Positions 58,677 through 64,000 of a stretch of DNA of 64,000 nt are shown here, piece after piece. A program made the position numbers and the translations under genes. This DNA is from Lentilactobacillus otakiensis DSM 19908 = JCM 15040 (lineage in GTDB: Bacteria; Bacillota; Bacilli; Lactobacillales; Lactobacillaceae). The stretch spans positions 124,001 through 188,000 of the forward strand of contig NZ_AZED01000005.1 of assembly GCF_001434145.1 (NCBI RefSeq). Direction: 5' to 3'. The notes below the pieces were generated by a model. It worked only from the letters and a program-made list of their open reading frames with translations. It was not told the origin of the DNA and made no database searches. Each line of letters starts with the position of its first letter. Positions within the stretch are counted from its first letter, which is position 1.

Positions 58677-59013
58677 GTTTTTTACCCCTTATGACGTGAT
58701 CGGCATGCTCGAGCATTTCGTTAATGACATCGAGAATGTGGGGATCATCTAATTGATAGTAATTTGCTTTACCAACGCGATGGGATGACACCAGTTGATG
58801 CTTTCTCAACAGCGCAAGTTGATGGGAGACGTACGATTGCTCCAACCCCAGTAAGCTTCCCAGTTCAGTGACGTTGAGTTCTTGCTGCTCCAAGACCTTA
58901 AGCATTTGTAAACGGTTTGGATTGCTCAGCAGCTTAAAAATCCGTTCCGATTCGGATAAATGACGAGCGTCGATGAGAGAGATTTCTTGTTGAGAATTTG
59001 AATTATCAACCAT
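58666..59013 (-). CDS. ArsR/SmtB family metalloregulator-type repressor
   Basis: 115 aa from ATG 59013 (AAAGGA at 9 bases); an upstream in-frame ATG lies before that site. Winged helix: [40 protein letters not shown] (recognition helix), [20 protein letters not shown] and the wing [11 protein letters not shown]. The ELxVxELxxxLGLxQSxVSxH pattern lacks the ELCVCD cysteines of CadC/ArsR, so it is of the CzrA/NmtR-like kind with possible C-terminal His/Asp/Glu sites ([13 protein letters not shown]). It should repress its own operon through CATATG repeats upstream. Confidence 0.85.
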   Translation of the reverse strand: MVDNSNSQQEISLIDARHLSESERIFKLLSNPNRLQMLKVLEQQELNVTELGSLLGLEQSYVSHQLALLRKHQLVSSHRVGKANYYQLDDPHILDVINEMLEHADHVIRGKKHGQ

Positions 59014-59028
59014 ATATGTCATTCCTTT

Positions 59029-59065
59029 CATATGAATATTATAACATATGTATATGATTATGCAA
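59029..59065 (-). promoter_or_regulatory. Promoter and operator of the ArsR-transporter operon
   Basis: TTGCAT-16-TATAAT on the minus strand; the -10 sits between two CATATG words (59029-59034 and 59045-59050), a symmetric 22-bp arrangement suited to an ArsR dimer. Confidence 0.6.
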
Positions 59066-59097
59066 AAAACTGGAACCCACGTTGGGTTCCAGTTTTT
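59063..59097. terminator. Terminator of the butanediol dehydrogenase-type gene
   Basis: AAAACTGGAACCC / GGGTTCCAGTTTT with T-run on both strands. Confidence 0.9.
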
Positions 59098-59124
59098 GAT
59101 TGTTTTTGTAAGCTTATTTTGACA

Positions 59125-59166
59125 GAATGTGCTGCCTAAGCCAGATTTCTCCGCTTAGTACGCACT
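59125..59166 (-). repeat. Stop-codon-adjacent hairpin repeat, copy D (short)
   Basis: On the minus strand it begins at the stop of the dehydrogenase gene (AGTGCGTACTAAGCGGAG) and ends TAGGCAGCACATTCTG. GTGC..CTAAGC pairs with GCTTAG..GCAC. It has the same ends as copies B and C but no central stem. Confidence 0.55.
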
Positions 59167-60237
59167 CTAAAGTGATGGATCAATCATAATCTTCACCTGA
59201 GATTTGTCAGTTGATAATGCTTTAATACCATCTTCCAAAGCATTGTCCAAACTAACTTTCTTGGTAACAACTTGCTTGAACAGATCCTTATGGTTATCAA
59301 TAATGCCTAAAACGTTAGGGAATGAGTTGTTGTAGCAAAGGGTGGTAATAACATCCTTGCCTTGCATAATCAAGTCATCGGTCATGTTCATGGTAACTGG
59401 CTTTGCGTAAAGGGCAACCACTTGAATGATACCTGTTCGCTTAGTTACCTTGAGAGCTGAGTCAAAGGTTGCTTGAACACCGGCACATTCGAAGGTAATA
59501 TCAACCCCGTTTGGCAAGTCTTTCTTGATAATCTTTTCAACATCGTCTTGACTTGGATCCAAAACATGCTCGATGCCCAATTCCTTGGCTTTATCCAAAC
59601 GGACTTTGGAAACATCGACGATATAAACGTGGTTCGCACCAGCAATTTTAGCTAAAACGGCTTCCAGCAAACCAATTGGGCCGGCACCCATAACAGCAAC
59701 GTTTTGGCCTTCACGTAAATGACTCTTCTTAATGGCTTCGTAAACAACGGCAGTTGGTTCTGCCAGTGCACCTAACTCGAAGTCCATGTCTTTAGGCATC
59801 TTGTGAGCAAAGACACCTTGAACGTTGGCAAATTCTGCCATTCCGCCATCTTCTGAGAATCCTAAGAAGTTTCCGGCGCCATCAGTTGAAACGGCTTTGT
59901 TACAGAAGTTGTAGTTTCCGGCACGACAGTTTTCACATTTTCCACAAGCAAGTAATGGTTCTACGGCAACATGGTCACCTACTTGCAGGTCATCAACGTC
60001 TTTACCAACTTTGACAATTTCACCTGAGAACTCATGGCCTAAGGTGATTGGAACGGTTTTACCAGTTAATGGATAAGGCACGGTTGGCAAACCCCAACCT
60101 TCGAGGTAGGCGTGTAAGTCACTCCCACAAATTCCACAATATTTAACTTTAATTTGAACTTGATCATCCTTTGGTTCTGGGATCTCTACGTTTTCAACAC
60201 GGATATCTTTCTCACCATAAATACGTACTGCTTTCAT
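59167..60237 (-). CDS. Zinc-dependent alcohol/polyol dehydrogenase, 2,3-butanediol dehydrogenase-like
   Basis: 356 aa MDR enzyme. Catalytic zinc: CGICGSDLH (Cys37), GHEFSG (His/Glu near 70) and Glu near 157. Structural zinc: CGKCENCRAGNYNFC near 98. Rossmann fold VMGAGPIGLLEAV near 184 with acidic VDVSKVRLDKA, so NAD(H). The LEGWGLPTVPYPLTGKTVPITLGHE stretch is typical of (R,R)-butanediol/sorbitol dehydrogenase-like enzymes. It interconverts acetoin and butanediol or a similar polyol. AGGAGG precedes the ATG. Single gene. Confidence 0.88.
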   Translation of the reverse strand: MKAVRIYGEKDIRVENVEIPEPKDDQVQIKVKYCGICGSDLHAYLEGWGLPTVPYPLTGKTVPITLGHEFSGEIVKVGKDVDDLQVGDHVAVEPLLACGKCENCRAGNYNFCNKAVSTDGAGNFLGFSEDGGMAEFANVQGVFAHKMPKDMDFELGALAEPTAVVYEAIKKSHLREGQNVAVMGAGPIGLLEAVLAKIAGANHVYIVDVSKVRLDKAKELGIEHVLDPSQDDVEKIIKKDLPNGVDITFECAGVQATFDSALKVTKRTGIIQVVALYAKPVTMNMTDDLIMQGKDVITTLCYNNSFPNVLGIIDNHKDLFKQVVTKKVSLDNALEDGIKALSTDKSQVKIMIDPSL

Positions 60238-60282
60238 GTTATGACCTCCTAGAATGAAAAACTTCTTACCATCAACAACCTA

Positions 60283-60311
60283 AGTTTACACCCATGTGAA
60301 ACCGCCTACAA
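60283..60311 (-). promoter_or_regulatory. Promoter of the dehydrogenase gene
   Basis: TTGTAG-17-TAAACT on the minus strand (weak -10). Confidence 0.45.
60297..60310. promoter_or_regulatory. cre-like site at the dehydrogenase promoter
   Basis: TGAAACCGCCTACA against the consensus TGWAANCGNTNNCA: one mismatch (C for T at position 10). It overlaps the -35/spacer of the dehydrogenase promoter, suited to CcpA repression. Confidence 0.5.
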
Positions 60312-60445
60312 TAATGAATGCAATAATTTAATATTACATTCACAAACAACGCAATTAACGTTGAAAAGTGTTGCTATTATAGGCATGAAAAGGTTATCAT
60401 TAAATGTGTATATTTTATTAGCAAGCGATTGAAAAAGGCTTAATT

Positions 60446-60964
60446 TTGGAGGAGATTATCATCAAAATAATTAAGTGTGCAGACACCAGGGCAACTCATG
60501 AAAGCTACGTTTTTCCTGCTCAATTGAATAACAGTCAAATTCAGTTTGGTGGAGAAACCTTGCGAATTTTGGATGCCAACGCCGGTTTAGCGGGTGTGAA
60601 ATTTCTTCCCGGGAACCTCTCGTTTGTGACGGCTGGCTATGACCACGTGCAATTCCTATCGCCAGCTCAACCCAATGAGATCCTGACGTGTATTTCGTAT
60701 GTGACTGGCAGTCATAAACGGGCAGTCGAAGTGTTTACCAAATTTTTGACGACCGATACCAAGACCAAGGAAGTCAAGGTGGCTTTTATCGCTTTTTGCA
60801 CTCTGATTGTCACTAATGACATGAGCGAAATTCATTTTCCAAAATTAATAGCCGAGTCAGATGAAGAAAAATATCTGCTGGGCAGCTATGGCGAACGTCT
60901 AAAGGAACGTAACGCTGAATTGGCAGATAATAAGGCAATTATTTCCCATTTGAACTTAAAGTAA
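60446..60964 (+). CDS. Acyl-CoA thioesterase-like hotdog protein
   Basis: 172 aa. FGGETLRILDANAGLAG near 36 resembles the YciA/YkhA-type active-site segment (GGxxLxWxDxxA), followed by FVTAGYDHVQFLSPAQPNEIL and a beta-sheet VEVFTKFLTTDTKTKEVKVAFIAFCTLI. Start uncertain: the TTG at 60446 has AAAAAGG at 7 bases, but TTGGAGG itself looks like a ribosome site for a later non-ATG codon (ATC/ATA). Presumed to hydrolyse acyl-CoA; substrate unknown. Confidence 0.75.
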   Translation: MEEIIIKIIKCADTRATHESYVFPAQLNNSQIQFGGETLRILDANAGLAGVKFLPGNLSFVTAGYDHVQFLSPAQPNEILTCISYVTGSHKRAVEVFTKFLTTDTKTKEVKVAFIAFCTLIVTNDMSEIHFPKLIAESDEEKYLLGSYGERLKERNAELADNKAIISHLNLK

Positions 60965-61045
60965 GCCTATCAGGAGTTGATTCATGTATATTCATTCACA
61001 CAATGGTAAGATAAATCTAGATAGAGTAATTTGGAGGTGTTGGAT

Positions 61046-61480
61046 ATGTATGAAACAATTTTGGTTCCGGTTGATGGTAGTGATAATGCGATGAAGGCTG
61101 TGGAAGAAGCAGCTGCTTTGGCAAAGTCTTTTGACTCCACATTACAGATTGTCTCGGTTGCCAGTGACCAACGATACGTTCAGTATGGGGTCACTCTGGG
61201 TCAAGACGTGATGGAGTCATTCCGTGAACGGGCAGACGAAATTTTGGATGACGCAAAAGAAATTGCCGAGAAAAAAGGCGCCAAAGTTGAAACCCACTTT
61301 GTTGTCGGGGTTCCAAAAATTCAAATCTCAAAGGAATTACCTGAAAAGTACGGTGCCTCGTTGATTGTCATCGGAAAATCAGGTGTTAACGGACTCTCCA
61401 GGGCAATCCTGGGATCCACGACAGCGTATGTTGTTCGACATTCAACTGTCAATGTAATGGTCGTTGATTTTAAAAAATAG
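61046..61480 (+). CDS. uspA: Universal stress protein, UspA family
   Basis: 144 aa from ATG 61046 (GGAGG at 8 bases). MYETILVPVDGSDNAMKAVE start with the Asp of the ATP site, and the ATP-binding G-2X-G-9X-G-S/T motif GKSGVNGLSRAILGSTT near 117, closing VNVMVVDF. It is an ATP-binding (UspFG-like or TeaD-like) member. Role in stress survival is known for the family only. Single gene; a composite hairpin repeat follows its stop. Confidence 0.93.
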   Translation: MYETILVPVDGSDNAMKAVEEAAALAKSFDSTLQIVSVASDQRYVQYGVTLGQDVMESFRERADEILDDAKEIAEKKGAKVETHFVVGVPKIQISKELPEKYGASLIVIGKSGVNGLSRAILGSTTAYVVRHSTVNVMVVDFKK

Positions 61481-61665
61481 TATGTAACGAGACCCGGTTA
61501 GACCCCGCCGAGTAGGCTAGGCATTTGATGGCCGTCGGAGTATAAGCGAAGGCAGTCAATGATGAACGTAGTGTGTTCGTCGTTGACTGCCTTCGTTTAT
61601 ACAGTAGGGGTCTGGGTCGTCGCCAAGTAGGCTAGACAGGCTTTCCGCCGGTCGTTGGCACATAA
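61481..61665 (+). repeat. Stop-codon-adjacent composite hairpin repeat, copy E
   Basis: It starts at the uspA stop codon. A 20-bp inverted repeat GTATAAGCGAAGGCAGTCAA / TTGACTGCCTTCGTTTATAC (61540-61559 and 61583-61602) is flanked by AGACCCC / GGGGTCT, and then by two unequal copies of the GAGTAGGCTAGGCA core: 61507-61540 and 61614-61661. The second is the repeat at 32215. The rest of the interval to 61810 holds no gene I can support. Confidence 0.7.
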
Positions 61666-61810
61666 CTCAAAAGCAGAAGGCCAAACCACGACAAACCAAT
61701 TCCCATTCACTTACACTTCCCCCGGAATCTTTCACTTTCCTAACGATTCTACATAAAGCCAGCAGTCCAATTCCACAAATGTTACAATAATTCTAAATTA
61801 ATCTGAAAAG

Positions 61811-62926
61811 ATGTGTGATATGGACGCGAAATTAACAAATAAAATGACCTGGCTTCAAATCCTGTTGGTGGTGGCCTTCTGTTTTCTGGCTGCTTTTTTC
61901 TGTCAGCACAATGATGGCCTGTATCATCAGACGATTTATCAGGTCGATCAGGTGCAAAATGGTCGGGCGGTTAAAATGACCGATGAATTTCAAAATGTCG
62001 ATCATTACCACACTCAGCAGCTATACGGGACGATTACCAACGGCAAGCATGCGGGCCAAAAACTCCATATTAAAAATTCTTATTCTGACTCTCATGCAAT
62101 GGATCACCAATATACCAAAGGTCAAAAACTCTTTATCACTGTACATACACAACCTAAGCTGCACGCAACGGTGAAGGACATTAAGCGGGACGCGCCAATC
62201 GCCTTTTTATTTGCGATTGCCATCAGTCTGTTGTTTGTGATTCTCAAATTACGGGGAGTCACAGTAATTTCCAGCATTTTGATCAATACGATTCTGTTCT
62301 GGCTGGCAATTAAGATTGATCACAACAATAATGGTGCAGCGGTTATTTTGATTTTTAGCATTTTAGCTGTTATTTTCTGCTTCGTGACGCTGATACTGGT
62401 TATGGGTTGGAGCAAAAAAATGCTAGTCACGCTTTCTGCTGTACTTTGTGCGACGGCGGCCACAATTTTGATTACGCTCATCGTTTTTGGGGTGACTCAA
62501 GAACGGGGCGTCTATTATGAGTCAATGCAATATGTCACTCAGCTGCCAAAACCGTTGTTCATTGCTGAAGTGCTGATCGGTGTTCTGGGGGCCGTCATGG
62601 ACGAGGCTACTGATATTGTCGCCTCATTGGCGACTTTGAAGCAAGAGCGGCCGCAGCTTAGTCGAATGGATATTTTTAAATCTGGTCGACAAATTGGTAA
62701 ATCAATTATGGGGCCGCTGATTAATGTCTTGTTCTTTATTTTCATGGCTGAAACTTTGGCGATGACTTTACTTTACCTGAAGAATGGGAATACTTGGCAC
62801 TATTCGTTTTCGATGAACATGTCCTTGGGGATGACCTCCAGCTTAATTAGCGGCATCGGGATTGTTTTGACAGTGATTTTGTCGAGTGCCTTTGCCGGAC
62901 TTTGGATTAAAGGAGATGAACGCTGA
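61811..62926 (+). CDS. YibE/F family membrane protein 1
   Basis: 371 aa. N-terminal helix (WLQILLVVAFCFLAAFFC), a soluble loop 35-130 (HYHTQQLYGTITNGKHAGQK) and then seven or so helices with the conserved VLGAVMDEATDIVASL near 258 and GRQIGKSIMGPLINVLFFIF near 295. YibE/F proteins occur in pairs in Firmicutes and have no known function; transport or sensing is assumed. It overlaps the next gene by one base (TGATG). Start at 61811 or 61820; GAAAAG is the only ribosome-site-like word. Confidence 0.82.
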   Translation: MCDMDAKLTNKMTWLQILLVVAFCFLAAFFCQHNDGLYHQTIYQVDQVQNGRAVKMTDEFQNVDHYHTQQLYGTITNGKHAGQKLHIKNSYSDSHAMDHQYTKGQKLFITVHTQPKLHATVKDIKRDAPIAFLFAIAISLLFVILKLRGVTVISSILINTILFWLAIKIDHNNNGAAVILIFSILAVIFCFVTLILVMGWSKKMLVTLSAVLCATAATILITLIVFGVTQERGVYYESMQYVTQLPKPLFIAEVLIGVLGAVMDEATDIVASLATLKQERPQLSRMDIFKSGRQIGKSIMGPLINVLFFIFMAETLAMTLLYLKNGNTWHYSFSMNMSLGMTSSLISGIGIVLTVILSSAFAGLWIKGDER

Positions 62927-63696
62927 TGGGATCAATTACTGCATTGGGGCTGGTCTTACTGGTTCTCATGATTATCGTGGGTGGCAAACAAGGGATCACT
63001 TCATTTTTGAGCATGGTGGTCAACTTTGGCATTCTCTTTTTTACGATTGTTCTAATTGCCTTTCATCTCCCACCCATTATTGTGACAATTGTTTCCAGCG
63101 TGATTTTACTTTCAATTACAATTTTTTGGAGCAGTGCCAGCGATAATGCTTCGACGACTGCTTTTCAAGCCTCAGTTATCGTCTTAATTTTGATTGTTGT
63201 GATTATCATTCCAATTGAGTATTGGGCTCAAGTCGGTGGCTTCGGTTTGGAAGACAGCGAAGAGCTTGAAGGCCTATCGACATACGTTGGAATTAATTTC
63301 ACTAAAATTGCGATAGCGACTGCGATCTTGAGTTCCTTGGGAGCAGTTGCGGAAGCGGCCATTGCCATCGCGTCGGGGTTGGATGAAATTGTTTCCCAAC
63401 ACCAAGCCATTACGAGCGGTCAACTATTCGTCGACGGGACGGTCATCGGCAAGCAAATCATTGGAACTGCCGTGAACACACTGTTTTTCGGCTTTTTTGG
63501 CAGTTCGCTGGCTTTGTTCATTTGGTTCTACGGGCTCAATTATTCATTTGGGGAAATTTTAAATGATAAAGTTTTTGCTGCCGAATTAATTGCGATTGTC
63601 GTTTCATTGATTGGCGTGGTGACCACGATTCCAATCACAACTTGGATTATGAGCTTTAAGTTGAAACGGCTTCACAAATCGCAGCTGAAGGAATAG
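62926..63696 (+). CDS. YibE/F family membrane protein 2
   Basis: 256 aa with seven membrane helices and no large soluble domain. Shares VLGAVMDEA-like SSLGAVAEAAIAIASGLDEI near 144 and GKQIIGTAVNTLFFGF near 182 with its partner. Starts on the stop of that gene with GGAGATG upstream, so it is translationally coupled. Function unknown; the pair probably forms a complex. Confidence 0.82.
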   Translation: MGSITALGLVLLVLMIIVGGKQGITSFLSMVVNFGILFFTIVLIAFHLPPIIVTIVSSVILLSITIFWSSASDNASTTAFQASVIVLILIVVIIIPIEYWAQVGGFGLEDSEELEGLSTYVGINFTKIAIATAILSSLGAVAEAAIAIASGLDEIVSQHQAITSGQLFVDGTVIGKQIIGTAVNTLFFGFFGSSLALFIWFYGLNYSFGEILNDKVFAAELIAIVVSLIGVVTTIPITTWIMSFKLKRLHKSQLKE

Positions 63697-63758
63697 TTGT
63701 GCTTACCTAATAAATTGATTATATTTAAAGCACCATGTATTTGACGAGGTGATCGCGA

Positions 63759-64000
63759 ATGATCGAGTTTACCAACGTTTCTAAAAAGTTTGACGGTCAA
63801 TTTGCATTAAAAGACCTAAATCTCACCATTGATGATGGTGAGCTTTTTGTGTTGGTTGGACCTTCTGGAAGTGGGAAGACCACGCTTTTAAAAACTATTA
63901 ATCGATTAGTCGTCCCAACCAGTGGCATTGTGAAAATTGATGGTCAAAATGTGGCCGACAGTCATTTGCAAAAACTCCGCCGCCACATCGGCTATGTCTT
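63759..64000 (+). CDS. ABC transporter ATP-binding protein, osmolyte/quaternary-amine type (cut by window end)
   Basis: First 80 codons only. MIEFTNVSKKFDGQFALKDL, Walker A VGPSGSGKTTLLKTINRL and the following VPTSGIVKIDGQNVADSHLQ resemble the OpuCA/ProV branch (glycine betaine, choline, carnitine), in which TINRL is typical. GAGGTG lies 7 bases before the ATG. Permease and binding-protein genes should follow outside the window. Substrate is inferred from the branch. Confidence 0.85.
   Translation, partial: MIEFTNVSKKFDGQFALKDLNLTIDDGELFVLVGPSGSGKTTLLKTINRLVVPTSGIVKIDGQNVADSHLQKLRRHIGYV

Noticed and set aside
1-64000. CRISPR array, prophage, insertion sequence, tRNA or rRNA
   Set aside because: No regularly spaced direct repeats, transposase, phage structural genes, or tRNA/rRNA sequence was seen; the repeated elements found are hairpin repeats.

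Overview
The window is an ordinary chromosomal stretch of a low-to-mid GC Gram-positive bacterium. The gene set points to Lactobacillaceae: PepO, a glycine-cleavage-H-like protein next to lipoate ligase, ClpL, KtrAB, a T-box leader, many TTG starts behind strong GGAGG ribosome sites, and Ser/Thr-rich secreted proteins. The genus cannot be fixed from these genes; a Lentilactobacillus or Secundilactobacillus relative is a guess. I saw no rRNA, tRNA, insertion sequence, prophage or CRISPR array.

Layout. 1-10.5 kb: exonuclease III; a duplicated intergenic cassette that may encode a small hydrophobic peptide on the minus strand under convergent terminators; a lipoprotein; a CPBP protease; three related secreted proteins; phosphoglucomutase; a LacI-type repressor with its own operator; DegV. 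10.5-14.8 kb: GcvH-like protein and lipoate ligase diverging from a perfect 23-bp palindrome; a T-box leader ahead of a ketopantoate-reductase-type gene; a RelB/YafQ toxin-antitoxin pair. 15-26.5 kb: an asymmetric heterodimeric ABC exporter, a lipoprotein, a TraX-like protein, a nitroreductase, a large secreted alpha/beta hydrolase, a cold-shock protein, ClpL with a CIRCE-like element, and OsmC. 26.6-34.4 kb: an NAD(P)H oxidoreductase with a 59-aa partner gene, a tandem pair of secreted paralogues, a Na+/H+ antiporter, an aldo/keto reductase behind a MerR-type promoter, and a pyridoxine/HMP kinase.

34.4-49 kb: KtrA/KtrB potassium uptake, cytosine deaminase, RNase HI, a UPF0316 membrane protein, a VOC protein, a beta-phosphoglucomutase-like HAD protein with Asn in place of the second catalytic Asp, DUF488, 3-methyladenine glycosylase, PgpA-like protein, methionine aminopeptidase, two small genes, glucokinase, PepO and PPK2. 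49-64 kb: a small unknown protein, a large polytopic membrane protein, an ABC-LytTR-DUF3021 operon, RarA under a LexA-like box plus a macrodomain protein, AzlCD, an ArsR/cation-transporter pair, butanediol-type dehydrogenase, a thioesterase-like protein, a universal stress protein, two YibE/F proteins and the start of an osmolyte-type ABC ATPase.

The genes form short operons (1-5 genes) mostly separated by clear rho-independent terminators. The strongest unexplained signals are (i) the duplicated small-peptide cassette, (ii) at least six imperfect hairpin repeats that begin within a few bases of a stop codon and share end sequences, (iii) the gcvH/lplA palindrome, and (iv) two families of secreted paralogues of unknown function. 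Stress and SOS control is visible in the DNA (CIRCE-like site at clpL, LexA-like box at rarA, 5' leader at the cold-shock gene).
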